Source: Geothrix sp. (lineage in GTDB: Bacteria > Acidobacteriota > Holophagae > Holophagales > Holophagaceae). From it: a DNA stretch of 64,000 nucleotides. Location: NCBI RefSeq assembly GCF_020622065.1, contig NZ_JAHRYQ010000001.1, positions 62,001-126,000 of the forward strand. The letters are read 5' to 3'. Below are positions 18,480-27,334 of the stretch, piece by piece. The position numbers were made by a program, and so were the translations under genes. The notes below the pieces were generated by a model that saw nothing but the letters and a program-made list of their open reading frames with translations, was not told the DNA's origin and did no database searches. Numbering within the stretch: the stretch's first letter is position 1; each line of letters opens with the position of its first letter.

Positions 18480-20072
18480 GGCGGAAGGCAGGTGCAGGGC
18501 CTGGATGAAGGTGGCTTCCGTCGCCTTCTGGAGTTCGGTCAGCACGGGGGCTGGCACGGGGGAGTCCACCGAGAGCACCACCATGGCCTCGCCCTTCCGC
18601 TCGCGGCGACCCAGGTTCATGAAAGCGATATTGATGTCGTGCTGGCCCAGAACGGTGCCGATCCGTCCGATCATGCCGGGGCGGTCCGTGTAGCTCAGCA
18701 GGAGCATGTGCTCCTCGGGCATGAAGTCCATGGCGTAATCCCGGAGCCCCACGATGCGGGGGGTGCCTTCGAAGAGTGTGCCGGACACGGTCCGGGCGCC
18801 GTCCGGGCCCTCCAGGGTCAGGGTCACCAGGTTGGAGAAGGCCCCGCCCAGGGTGGACTTGCGCTCTTCCACGACCAGGCCCATGCGCTCGGCCACCAGG
18901 CCCGCGTTGACCATGTTCACGGGCTGGTCCGCCACGCGGCCCAGCAGGGCGGCCAGGCCGCTCACCGTGAGCGGGGAGCAGTCGAGGTGGGCGATGGCCC
19001 CGCTGAACCCGAAGGTGACCCGGTCCAGGTTGCCCTTCATGAGCTGGAGGCCGAACTCGCCGAGGACAGCCATGAGCTTGAAGTAGGGGCGCATCTGGTC
19101 CATGACGGCCGGATCGAAGCGCGGCAGGTTCACGGCGTTCTCCAGGGGGGCGCGGTCCAGGTAGGCGAGGATCTCCTTCGACACATCGATGGCCACATTG
19201 ACCTGGGCCTCCTGGGTGTTGGCGCCGAGGTGCGGCGTCACCACCAGGCGCTCCTGGGCGATGAGGGCCTTGAGCACCTCGGACTTGGGGGGCTCCTCGG
19301 ACCACACATCCACGGCCGCCAGGCTCACCTTGCCGGACTGGAGGGCCGCCAGCAGGGCCGGCTCGTCCAGGATGCCGCCCCGGGCCACATTGAGGAGGAT
19401 GACGCCGTCCTTCATGAGGGCCAGCTGGTCGGGGCCGATCATGCCCCTGGTCTCCTCGTTCAGGGGCGTGTGCACGGTGAGGATGTCGCAGCTGCGGCAG
19501 AGGTCGGCCAGGTCCACCAGGCGCACCCCCAGGTCATGGGCCCGCTTGGCGCTGATGTAGGGATCGCAGCCCAGCACCTCGCACTCGAAGGCCTTGAGCC
19601 GCGTGGCCACCCGGCCGCCCACCTTGCCCAGGCCGATGACGCCCGCGACCTTGCCCTTCAATTCGACGCCGGTGAACTTCGCCCGCTTCCACTCGCCGCC
19701 CTTCAGGCTGGCGTTGGCCGCAGGCACATGCCGGCAGGCGGAGAGGAGGAGGGCCAGGGTGTGCTCGGCTGCGCTGTTGGTGTTGCCGAAGGGGGCATTC
19801 ACCACGATCACGCCCTTGGAGCTGGCGTAGTCCACATCCACATTGTCGATGCCGACGCCGGCCCGGGCCACGATCTTCAGGTTCGTGGCGGCGTCCAGCA
19901 GGGCCTTGTCCACGGTGGTGCCGCTGCGGGTGATGATGGCGTCGTACCCGCCGATGCAGGCATGGAGGGCCTCGACGGACAGGCCCAGGCGGACATCGAG
20001 GCTGATGCGCGGGTCCTCCCTCAGGAGGGCTAGACCCTCGCCGGTCACCTCGTCGGTCACGATGATCTTCAT
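18477..20072 (-). CDS. serA: D-3-phosphoglycerate dehydrogenase
   Basis: SerA oxidises 3-phosphoglycerate with NAD, the first step of serine synthesis. The 531-residue product is the long form: substrate and nucleotide domains (residues 1-310, with VIGLGKVGGRVATRLKAF as the Rossmann GxGxxG and the catalytic R, E and H in RGGILDEPALL and VVTPHLGANTQEAQ), an intervening domain (about 320-450) and a C-terminal ACT domain (about 455-531) that normally senses serine. I start at the ATG of MKIIVTDEV (20072). The reading frame runs further upstream but that extension is unlike the family. Confidence 0.95.
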   Translation of the reverse strand: MKIIVTDEVTGEGLALLREDPRISLDVRLGLSVEALHACIGGYDAIITRSGTTVDKALLDAATNLKIVARAGVGIDNVDVDYASSKGVIVVNAPFGNTNSAAEHTLALLLSACRHVPAANASLKGGEWKRAKFTGVELKGKVAGVIGLGKVGGRVATRLKAFECEVLGCDPYISAKRAHDLGVRLVDLADLCRSCDILTVHTPLNEETRGMIGPDQLALMKDGVILLNVARGGILDEPALLAALQSGKVSLAAVDVWSEEPPKSEVLKALIAQERLVVTPHLGANTQEAQVNVAIDVSKEILAYLDRAPLENAVNLPRFDPAVMDQMRPYFKLMAVLGEFGLQLMKGNLDRVTFGFSGAIAHLDCSPLTVSGLAALLGRVADQPVNMVNAGLVAERMGLVVEERKSTLGGAFSNLVTLTLEGPDGARTVSGTLFEGTPRIVGLRDYAMDFMPEEHMLLLSYTDRPGMIGRIGTVLGQHDINIAFMNLGRRERKGEAMVVLSVDSPVPAPVLTELQKATEATFIQALHLPSA

Positions 20073-20173
20073 GGCGTCCCCCGTCGGGTTCGGATCCAAG
20101 TCGGCGTAAAGGGAATCCCTCACCATAGCGGTGAGGGCCCCACGGGACAAGGACGGTTCGGGGGAGGCCGGGC

Positions 20174-20629
20174 CTATTTCTTGTAGATGCCGGCGCCGAA
20201 GATCAGGCCGTCCCAGACCTCGATGTAGCTGGCCTTGGTTTCCTTCTTGCCCGTCTTGGGATTCAGGTACTTGTATTCGTGCCAACCCTTGCCCTTGGTC
20301 TTGGCCAGCTTGATCCGTTCCTGCATGTACTCCACGCCATCGGGATCCTTCGCCTTCGACTGGTCGGCGCCCACGAACCTCGCCCCCATGCCGTGAGCAA
20401 GGTTCTTCCCATCCATGGTGTTGACAAAGACATAGAGCTCACCGCCATGTTTGCGCAACGAGCCGTCGGGTCGGGTGATCTCCTTGCAGGCGGCGTCCTT
20501 GCCGTGAGCCTTGGCGTAGGCGATGGCCTCCTTCACCAGGGCTTCCGCCTCGGCGGGAGTGGCGTTCTGGGCGACCATGGGCATGCACATCACGGGCAGG
20601 CAGAGCAGGGCGGCGAGGTTTGGTCGCAT
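20174..20629 (-). CDS. Secreted single-Cache-type protein, paralogue 1
   Basis: The 151-residue product has a signal peptide (about residues 1-21, ending VAQN) and one compact domain with EAEALVKEAIAYAKAHG, ITRPDG, GELYVFVNTMDGKNLAHG, KAKDPDGVEYMQERIKLAK and KASYIEVWDGLIFGAGIYKK. That pattern matches small single-Cache domains, extracytoplasmic modules that bind small organic ligands. There is no membrane anchor or output domain, so it would be a free periplasmic protein. AAGGAGG lies 4 nt before the ATG at 20629. It is a close tandem relative of the gene at 20754-21209. Confidence 0.82.
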   Translation of the reverse strand: MRPNLAALLCLPVMCMPMVAQNATPAEAEALVKEAIAYAKAHGKDAACKEITRPDGSLRKHGGELYVFVNTMDGKNLAHGMGARFVGADQSKAKDPDGVEYMQERIKLAKTKGKGWHEYKYLNPKTGKKETKASYIEVWDGLIFGAGIYKK

Positions 20630-20753
20630 GGGACCTCCTTGGATGAGATTCATCTTTCGGCAGGATTCTATGGAAGTTTAAGGATGTCGGCGCCCCCCCC
20701 GGGAGGGGCTACCCGCCCAGGTGCGGCGGGGCCAGATCGAAAAGGGACCGGGC

Positions 20754-21209
20754 CTATTTCTTGTAGATGCCGGCGCCGAAGATCAGGCCGTCCCAGACCT
20801 CGATATAGCTGGTCTTGGGCTCCTTCTTCCCATCCTTGGGATTCATGTATTTGTAGTCGTGCCAGCCCTTGCCCTTGGTCTTGGCCAGCTTGACGCGGTC
20901 CTCGACGAAGGCCACGCCGTCCGGGTCCTTGGCCTTCATCTGGTTGACCCCGACCTTCGAGGCCCCCTGGCCGTGGGCGAGCACCTTCCCGTCCATGTCG
21001 TAGACGAAGACATAGAGTTCGCCGCCGTGCTTGTGGAACCGGCCGCCGACCCGGGTGATCTCCTTGAAGGCCGCCTCCCGGCCGTTGGCCTTGGCGAAGG
21101 CGATGGCCTCCTTCACGAGGCTTTCCGTTTCGGCCGGGGTGGCCTCCTGGGCGGCCAGGGTCAGGCAGAGGGCGGGGAGAAGGAGGGCAGAGAGGAAGCG
21201 ACGGTTCAT
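20754..21209 (-). CDS. Secreted single-Cache-type protein, paralogue 2
   Basis: This 151-residue protein matches its neighbour at 20174 in length, signal peptide (MNRRFLSALLLPALCLTLAAQ) and nearly every conserved block, for example GKGWHDYKYMNPKDGKK and the C-terminal WDGLIFGAGIYKK. The last 51 coding bases plus 6 bases beyond the stop are identical in the two genes, while the 5' parts differ more, which points to duplication with later gene conversion. Role is unknown; a periplasmic ligand-binding or sensing function is inferred from the Cache fold. The next gene upstream is a dicarboxylate symporter, a possible functional link. Confidence 0.82.
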   Translation of the reverse strand: MNRRFLSALLLPALCLTLAAQEATPAETESLVKEAIAFAKANGREAAFKEITRVGGRFHKHGGELYVFVYDMDGKVLAHGQGASKVGVNQMKAKDPDGVAFVEDRVKLAKTKGKGWHDYKYMNPKDGKKEPKTSYIEVWDGLIFGAGIYKK

Positions 21210-21271
21210 GACTGCTCCTTGGAAGGATGCGATTCCTTTCGGTCGATTCCGCTGAATCTTGATTGTGGCGC

Positions 21272-22609
21272 CTAGGTCTCCTGGTCGGGGAGGGGCTCGG
21301 GGTCCGTACCGAACACACCTTCCCACCGGGCCACGACCACGCTGGCGAGGCCGTTGCCGATGACATTCACCGTGGTGCGGGCCATGTCCATGATCTCGTC
21401 CACGGCCAGCAGCATGGCGATGCCCGCCTCGCCGGGCAGGCCGAAGCTGCCGCAGGTGGCCGCGATGATGACGAGGGTGGCCCGGGGCACGCCGGCCACG
21501 CCCTTGCTGGTGAGCATGAAGGTGAAGACCATCAGTAATTGTTGGCCCAGGCTCATGTGGATGCCGGCCGCCTGGGCGATGGTGAGGCTGGCCAGCACCA
21601 GGTAGAGGGTGGAGCCGTCCAGGTTGAAGCTGTAGCCCGTGGGGATGACGAAGCTGGCCACCTGGCGCGGGACTCCGAAGCGCACCACCTCCTCCAGGAG
21701 CTTGGGCAGGGCGGCCTCGCTGCTGGCGGTGCTGAAGGCGGTCAGCGCCGGGTCCTTGATGGCCTTCACGAAGCCGAGCACCCGGATGCCCGCCAGCCAG
21801 GCCACGGGCACGAAGACCAGGACGAACAGCAGGGTCAGGGCCAGGTAGAGGCTCCCCACCAGGAGGCTGTACTGCTTGAGGAGGTGGAACACGGCAGGCC
21901 AGCCCTTGATCAGGGCGCCGTTGACGGTGTGGCCTGCCGCCATATGGCTCACATTGTAGGCCATGGCGCCGAAGACACCCAGGGGCGTGAGTTTCATGAC
22001 GAAGTCCGTGTACTTGAACATGGTCTGCGCCACGCCATCGAAGAAGGCCAGCACCGGCTTGCCGCGTTCGCCCACCTTGGTGAGGGCGATGCCGAAGATC
22101 GTCGCGAAGATCACCACGGGGAGGATGTCCCCCTCCGCCGCATGCTGGATGAGGTTCGACGGGAACATGTGGAGGGCGATCTCCCAGCCCGTTTTCGCCT
22201 TGGTCGCCGCCACGGCCGCGTGGGCGCCCATGTCCATGGGCAGATGGGCGCCGGGCTTCAGCCAGTTGGCCACGCCCAGGCCGATGAACAGGGCCAGGGT
22301 GGTGACGACTTCGAAATAGAGGAGGGCCTTCGCGCCCATGCGGCCCACGGCCCGGATGTCACCGGTTTGTGCGATGCCCACGATGATGGTGGAGAGCAGC
22401 AGGGGCACGATCAGGCCCTTGATGAGGCTGATGAAGGCCTTCGACAGGAAGCGGAACGCGTCGTAGGCCCAGGGGTACTGGTCCTGGGGCAGGAACCCGC
22501 CCAGCACCACGCCCATGAGCAGACCCACGAAGATCCAGAAGGTGCTGGAGCGGTACCAGGGGCGCTTGACGGTCACAGAAACCTCATGGGAATGGGGCAA
22601 GTTTGGCAT
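21272..22609 (-). CDS. Dicarboxylate/amino acid:cation symporter (DAACS family)
   Basis: The 445-residue membrane protein belongs to the DctA/GltP family, which imports C4-dicarboxylates, glutamate or aspartate with protons or sodium. It shows the first helix WIFVGLLMGVVLGGFLP, PLLLSTIIVGIAQTGD, the hairpin serine motif AFSTASSEAALPKLLEEV and the substrate/Na motif FVIPTGYSFNLDGSTLYLVL. About eight membrane helices plus two re-entrant loops fit the fold. Substrate cannot be fixed from sequence; C4-dicarboxylate use is plausible. It is divergent from the desaturase gene with only 55 bp between the starts. Confidence 0.88.
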   Translation of the reverse strand: MPNLPHSHEVSVTVKRPWYRSSTFWIFVGLLMGVVLGGFLPQDQYPWAYDAFRFLSKAFISLIKGLIVPLLLSTIIVGIAQTGDIRAVGRMGAKALLYFEVVTTLALFIGLGVANWLKPGAHLPMDMGAHAAVAATKAKTGWEIALHMFPSNLIQHAAEGDILPVVIFATIFGIALTKVGERGKPVLAFFDGVAQTMFKYTDFVMKLTPLGVFGAMAYNVSHMAAGHTVNGALIKGWPAVFHLLKQYSLLVGSLYLALTLLFVLVFVPVAWLAGIRVLGFVKAIKDPALTAFSTASSEAALPKLLEEVVRFGVPRQVASFVIPTGYSFNLDGSTLYLVLASLTIAQAAGIHMSLGQQLLMVFTFMLTSKGVAGVPRATLVIIAATCGSFGLPGEAGIAMLLAVDEIMDMARTTVNVIGNGLASVVVARWEGVFGTDPEPLPDQET

Positions 22610-22639
22610 GGGACATCCCTTCCTAACCTCCGGTAGAAT
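22610..22639 (+). promoter_or_regulatory. Candidate promoter for the desaturase gene
   Basis: TAGAAT at 22634-22639 is a good -10 element, and GGGACA at 22610-22615 lies 18 nt upstream as a 4-of-6 match to the -35 consensus. The ATG at 22665 follows, with GGAG 8 nt before it. The element lies in the 55-bp gap shared with the divergent symporter gene. Confidence 0.4.
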
Positions 22640-22664
22640 TGAGCTTCATTTTGGAGTCAATGGA

Positions 22665-23816
22665 ATGCCCCAACCCAAGCAATGGAATCTGCTCAACACG
22701 CTTTTCCTGACGGGCACGCTGGCCGCGGCGCTGGTGCTGGTGCCCTGGCGGCTGGCCACCTCCGGCCTGGCGTGGAGCGAGGCTCTGGTCTTCCTGGCCA
22801 TGATCTTCCTCGTGGGCACCTCCATCAGCGGGGGCTACCACCGGCTCTTCAGCCACCGGGCCTACAAGGCCTCCTGGCCCGTGCGCTTCCTCTTCCTGTG
22901 CTTCGGCGCCGCCGCTTTCGAGAACTCGGCCCTGAAGTGGGCCAGCGATCACCGGGTGCACCACCAGCATGTGGACACCGAGAGAGACCCCTACCAGATT
23001 GGCAAGGGCTTCTGGTACGCCCACTGGACCTGGGTGATGGAGGCCAAGAGCCTGCCGTTGGCCGGGGTGGCGGACCTGGAGAAGGATCCCCTGGTGCGCT
23101 GGCAGCACCGGAACCACTTCCTCATCGGGGCCGTGGTGGCTTCGATCCCGCTGGCCATCGGACTGGCCACCGGCAACCTCCTCGGCCACCTGGTCTTCGG
23201 CGTGGCGCTGCGCATCGTCATGACGCACCACACCACCTTCTTCATCAACAGCGCGGCCCACATGTTCGGGAGCCGGCCCTACACCGATGCCAACACCGCC
23301 CGGGACAACTGGCTGCTGGCGCCCCTCACCTACGGCGAGGGCTACCACAACTTCCACCATCTCTGGCAGTGGGACTACCGCAACGGGGCCCTCTGGTACC
23401 AGTGGGACAGCACCAAGTGGCTGCTCAATGTCCTGGCCTGGTTCGGCCTGGTGGGACAGTTCCGGCGCGTTTCCGCGGCGGCCATGACCCGGGCCCGGCT
23501 CCACATGGAGGAGAAGCGCCTCCACGAGCGGCTCAGCCTGGCCAGCCCCGGCAGCGCCACCCCCATGCAGGCCCGCCTGGTGGCGGCCCGCCTGAAGCTG
23601 GATGCCGCCCTGGCCGCCCTGCACGACCGCCACGAGGCCTGGAACCAGAAGAAGGTGGAATGGCGGGCGAAGGGACTGGCCAAGGCCGAAGTCTGGCGCG
23701 AGGCCAAGGCGGAATGGCGGGATTCCATGGCCACCCATCGGGCAGAGCTGAAGGCCGCCTGGGCGGAGTGGCGGGCGGCCCGGCTCGAAGTGCGGTCTGC
23801 GCTGGTGTACGCCTAG
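22665..23816 (+). CDS. Membrane fatty acid desaturase with charged C-terminal extension
   Basis: The 383-residue protein has the three histidine boxes of the acyl-CoA/acyl-lipid delta-9 desaturases: HRLFSH (59-64), HRVHHQH (96-102) and GYHNFHH (H228, H231, H232), which hold the di-iron centre. Four membrane helices surround them. It would introduce a double bond into saturated acyl chains and adjust membrane fluidity. Residues from about 275 to the end form a charged, Trp- and Ala-rich helical extension not found in typical enzymes of this family. Start choice: GGAG 8 nt before the ATG at 22665. Confidence 0.9.
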   Translation: MPQPKQWNLLNTLFLTGTLAAALVLVPWRLATSGLAWSEALVFLAMIFLVGTSISGGYHRLFSHRAYKASWPVRFLFLCFGAAAFENSALKWASDHRVHHQHVDTERDPYQIGKGFWYAHWTWVMEAKSLPLAGVADLEKDPLVRWQHRNHFLIGAVVASIPLAIGLATGNLLGHLVFGVALRIVMTHHTTFFINSAAHMFGSRPYTDANTARDNWLLAPLTYGEGYHNFHHLWQWDYRNGALWYQWDSTKWLLNVLAWFGLVGQFRRVSAAAMTRARLHMEEKRLHERLSLASPGSATPMQARLVAARLKLDAALAALHDRHEAWNQKKVEWRAKGLAKAEVWREAKAEWRDSMATHRAELKAAWAEWRAARLEVRSALVYA

Positions 23817-23874
23817 GCCCGACAGGCCCCCCCGGGCTGTGGGATCATGAATTCCCCGTTCTTTGGAGCGCAGC

Positions 23875-25278
23875 ATGGCTTCCTTCGATCTCATCGTCAT
23901 CGGTTCCGGCCCCGGCGGGTACATCGCCGCCATCCGCGCGGCGCAGCTGGGCCTGAACACGGCCTTGGTGGAGAAGGATCCCGCGCTGGGGGGCACCTGC
24001 CTGCACCGCGGCTGCATCCCGGCCAAGACCTGGCTGGAAAGCGCCCACCGTTTCGAGCAGATGCAGGTGGCCGATGACTATGGCATCGACGGTGTGGACA
24101 CCAAGGCGCTGAAGCCCAACCTCTCGACCATCGTGAAGCGCAAGGGCCGCATCGTCCTGAAGAACGCCAAGGGCATCGAGTTCCTCATGAAGAAGAACAA
24201 GGTGACCGTGCTCAAGGGCCTCGGGAAGCTGCTGGGCGGCGGCAAGGTGGAGGTGGCGGGCGAGGTCCACGAGGCCAAGCGCATCATCCTGGCCACGGGT
24301 TCGGCCCCCAAGGACATCCCCGGCCTGGAAACGGATGGCGTTCGAGTGCTCAACAGCGATCACATCCTGGATATGACCGAGCTGCCGAGCCACCTCGTGA
24401 TCCTGGGCGCGGGCGCCATCGGCGTGGAGTTCGCCTCGGTGTTCAGCCGCCTGGGCTCCAAGGTGACGCTGGTGGAGTTCATGGACACGATCCTGCCCCT
24501 CGAAGACGAGGACATCGGCCTCGAGCTGACCAAGATCTTCCGCAAGACCTACAAGATCGATGTGCGCACCAAGACCAAGATCACCCGCATCGAGAAGCGG
24601 GCGGACGGCGTGGTGTGCCACCTGGAGGGCGAGACGCCGGGCGAGGTGGTGGGCAGCCACCTGCTGGTGGCCGTGGGCCGCGCCCCCCGCGTGGAGGGCA
24701 TCGGTCTGGAGAAGACCAAGGCCCAGGTGGACCGCGGCTGCGTCGTGATCGACAAGTTCATGCAGACCGGCGAGCCCGGCCTCTACGCCATCGGCGACAT
24801 CGTGCGCACCCCCTGGCTGGCCCATGTGGCCAGCGACGAGGGCATCGTGGCCGCCGAGCATGCGGCCCAGAGCCTGGGCAAGGACGCGCATCCCCATCCG
24901 GTGCGCTACGACCGCTTCCCCGCCTGCACCTACTGCGATCCCGAGGTGGGCACCGTGGGGCTCAGCGAGAAGGCCGCCAAGGCCAAGGGCCATGAGGTGC
25001 AGGTGGGCACCTTCCCCTTCGCGCCCATGGCCAAGGCCAACATCGTGGGCGAGCCCCACGGCTTCATCAAGATCGTGGCCGACAAGAAGTACGGCGAGAT
25101 CCTCGGCATCCACATCCTGGGCCCCAAGGCCACGGAGCTGGTGGCCTCCAGCGTGGCCCTCATGGGCGGCGAGTTCACCGTGAACGAGCTGATCAACACC
25201 ATGTACCCCCACCCCAGCCTCAACGAGGTGTTCCCCGAGGCGGCGCGGGCCGTCTACGGGCGCGCCCTGAACATGTAG
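23875..25278 (+). CDS. lpdA: Dihydrolipoyl dehydrogenase
   Basis: LpdA is the FAD-dependent E3 component that reoxidises lipoyl groups of 2-oxoacid dehydrogenases or the glycine cleavage system. The 467-residue product has the FAD motif IGSGPGGYIAAIRAAQ, the redox disulfide GGTCLHRGCIPAKT (C42, C47), the NAD motif GAGAIGVEFASVF, the second FAD block LYAIGDIV and the active-site MYPHPSLNE with the His-Glu pair. Start: ATG at 23875 with GGAG 6 nt upstream. No E1 or E2 genes lie nearby, so its partner complex is not shown here. Confidence 0.94.
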   Translation: MASFDLIVIGSGPGGYIAAIRAAQLGLNTALVEKDPALGGTCLHRGCIPAKTWLESAHRFEQMQVADDYGIDGVDTKALKPNLSTIVKRKGRIVLKNAKGIEFLMKKNKVTVLKGLGKLLGGGKVEVAGEVHEAKRIILATGSAPKDIPGLETDGVRVLNSDHILDMTELPSHLVILGAGAIGVEFASVFSRLGSKVTLVEFMDTILPLEDEDIGLELTKIFRKTYKIDVRTKTKITRIEKRADGVVCHLEGETPGEVVGSHLLVAVGRAPRVEGIGLEKTKAQVDRGCVVIDKFMQTGEPGLYAIGDIVRTPWLAHVASDEGIVAAEHAAQSLGKDAHPHPVRYDRFPACTYCDPEVGTVGLSEKAAKAKGHEVQVGTFPFAPMAKANIVGEPHGFIKIVADKKYGEILGIHILGPKATELVASSVALMGGEFTVNELINTMYPHPSLNEVFPEAARAVYGRALNM

Positions 25279-25282
25279 GGGC

Positions 25283-25312
25283 GAAGCCCGGAGGACTGGC
25301 CTGCCGGGCTTC
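25283..25312 (+). terminator. Hairpin terminator after lpdA
   Basis: Arms GAAGCCCGG (25283-25291) and CCGGGCTTC (25304-25312) form a 9-bp stem with a 12-nt loop right after the lpdA stop. The stem is GC-rich; only a short T-poor tail follows. Confidence 0.5.
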
Positions 25313-25450
25313 TGTCGGCTCCCTGCCGGAGATTGGTCGGCCAGGTAGTCCTTTATACCTAGAACTCCCTGCATCAATGGGTGGGACTCCCCATGGGCTG
25401 GGGAGGGATGGGCCCGTAACTTAAGGCTCCATCCCCCCGAGGAGGCTGCC

Positions 25451-27241
25451 GTGAATAGGCCTCGACCCCAATCCATCCTCCGGACCGCCCTGCTTGCGGC
25501 AGGCCTTGCCGCGGGACCCTCGACGGTCCCCCTGGGGGCGGAGCCCCCCATGCTGGGCGTCAGTCCCGCCCTGACCAAGTATGTGGATCCGCTGCCGGTT
25601 CCCCCCGCCGCGACACCCCGATTCGTGCGCGGGTTCTCGGAACGGGCGGACTTCTACGAGATCGCCATGACCCAGCACCAGCACCAGTTCCACTCGGAAC
25701 TCGGGCCGGCGACGGTGTGGACCTATGGCATGAAGGGCCAGCCCGGCATCTACCTGGGACCCACGATCGTGGCCCACCGGGACCGTCCGGTGATCGTGAA
25801 GTGGATCAACCAGCTTCCCAACGACCCGGACACCTTCCCGCTCAAAGACTCCATCGACCCGACGATCATGGGCGCGGACCTGCCGACCGGCCGCGCCATC
25901 CCCCATCTCCACGGCGGCAAGACCGCGGCCCGCTTCGACGGCACCCCCGGCCAGTGGTGGACCGCCACGGGACAAAAGGGACCGGATTTCGTCACGGACA
26001 CCTTCACCTACACGAACGAGCAGCCCGCGGCCCTTCTCTGGTACCACGACCATTCCATGGGCGCCACCCGGTTCAACCCCTACCTGGGGCTTGCGGCGGC
26101 GTACCTGATCTTCGACAAGATCGATACGGGGACGACCATCAACGGCCAGAAGGTGCCCTCCGGCAACTACCACCTCCCGATCGTCCTCCAGGACAAGGTC
26201 TTCAACCCGGACGGCACGCTGTTCTACCCCACCCAGGGCAACAACGCCGTCCACCCGATCTGGGTGCCCGAATTCTTCGGTGATACCCCCGTGATCAACG
26301 GCAAGGCCTATCCGCGCCTGGATGCCGAGCCGCGGCGCTACCGGCTCCGGCTCCTGAACGGCTCCCAGGCCCGGTTCTACGACCTGACCTTCGACCATGA
26401 CGGAACCGCGCTGCCCTTCCATGTGATCGGCTCCGAGCAGGGTCTGCTGCCCGCGGCGGTCCAGAAGACGAACCTGCTGATCGCGCCCGGGGAGCGCTTC
26501 GATGTCATCGTGGACTTCACAGGTCTTCCGCTGGGCACCAAGATCACGGTGAAGAACTCGGCCCTGGCGCCCTATCCCGACGGCGGGATGTCCGACATCC
26601 CGGAGCTGATGCAGATCGCGGTCAACACCCCGCTGGCGGGCGCCGATCTCAGCGTGCCCGGGGCCGCCCTGAAGCTGCCGGCGGTGCCCCGCCTGATCCC
26701 CACCCCCCACCTGGCGCACCGGGAAGTGGTGGGCCAGGAGACCGCCGACCCTGCCACGGACACGCCGATCGGGGTGAAGTTCAACGGCTACGGCTCCATG
26801 GATCCGACCACCGATTTCATCAAGGCCGGATCGACGGAGACCTGGGAGTGGATCAACCTCACCGGGGACGCGCACCCCATGCACATCCACCTGGTGTCCT
26901 TCCAGGTCCTGGACCGGCAGCCCTTCGATGTGGATGGCTACGAAGCCGCCTGGAACGCCTATCTGGCGTCGGGGCGCCTGCCCGCCCTGAAGCCGGTCCT
27001 CAGCACCTTCCTCACCCTGGGCCCGCCCGTCCCTCCGGCCCCCGAGGAGATGGGCGGCAAGGACACCGTGAAGGCCTACCCGGGTTTCGTCACGAGGGTC
27101 CGGGCCAAGTTCGAGCTCCCCTGGACTTCGGCGCTGGACATGGATTTCAGGACCCGGTCCTTCGGCACCTATGTGTACCACTGCCACATCCTCGAGCACG
27201 AGGAGAACGACATGATGCGGCCGTTCGAGATCACCTTCTGA
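25451..27241 (+). CDS. Multicopper oxidase, CotA/bilirubin-oxidase-like
   Basis: The 596-residue product has a signal peptide (about 1-30) and three cupredoxin domains. All four copper motifs are intact: HLHGG (H152, H154), WYHDHSMG (H199, H201), HPMHIHL (H475, H478, H480) and HCHILEHEENDMM (H577, C578, H579, H583, M588), so type 1 copper with Met axial ligand and the trinuclear centre are expected. It oxidises phenols, metals or other one-electron donors with oxygen. The start is a GTG at 25451 with GGAGG 5 nt upstream. It stands alone between two terminators. No copper chaperone or sensor gene is adjacent. Confidence 0.92.
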   Translation: MNRPRPQSILRTALLAAGLAAGPSTVPLGAEPPMLGVSPALTKYVDPLPVPPAATPRFVRGFSERADFYEIAMTQHQHQFHSELGPATVWTYGMKGQPGIYLGPTIVAHRDRPVIVKWINQLPNDPDTFPLKDSIDPTIMGADLPTGRAIPHLHGGKTAARFDGTPGQWWTATGQKGPDFVTDTFTYTNEQPAALLWYHDHSMGATRFNPYLGLAAAYLIFDKIDTGTTINGQKVPSGNYHLPIVLQDKVFNPDGTLFYPTQGNNAVHPIWVPEFFGDTPVINGKAYPRLDAEPRRYRLRLLNGSQARFYDLTFDHDGTALPFHVIGSEQGLLPAAVQKTNLLIAPGERFDVIVDFTGLPLGTKITVKNSALAPYPDGGMSDIPELMQIAVNTPLAGADLSVPGAALKLPAVPRLIPTPHLAHREVVGQETADPATDTPIGVKFNGYGSMDPTTDFIKAGSTETWEWINLTGDAHPMHIHLVSFQVLDRQPFDVDGYEAAWNAYLASGRLPALKPVLSTFLTLGPPVPPAPEEMGGKDTVKAYPGFVTRVRAKFELPWTSALDMDFRTRSFGTYVYHCHILEHEENDMMRPFEITF

Positions 27242-27258
27242 GAGCTCGAAGCCCTGGA

Positions 27259-27286
27259 CCGGAAGGCCGCACCAGCGGCCTTCCGG
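27259..27286. terminator. Bidirectional hairpin terminator after the multicopper oxidase
   Basis: Arms at 27259-27270 and 27275-27286 form a perfect 12-bp stem with loop ACCA, 18 nt after the oxidase stop. The convergent gene at 27335 on the other strand can also use it. Confidence 0.75.
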
Positions 27287-27334
27287 CCGTTCGGAGGGTG
27301 TCGGGCCCCAGGGACCCTTCCGCCGATTGGATCC

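Noticed and set aside
18453-20033. A 526-codon plus-strand frame opposite serA
   Set aside because: It is antisense to serA and lacks any motif.
20073-20285. Longer start for serA
   Set aside because: The extra residues overlap the end of the Cache-type gene on the same strand and are absent from SerA proteins; MKIIVTDEV is the normal start.
25405-25435. GGGATGG/CCATCCC pairing before the multicopper oxidase as a regulatory RNA
   Set aside because: The stem has only 7 bp with a 17-nt loop in a GC-rich leader and could arise by chance.
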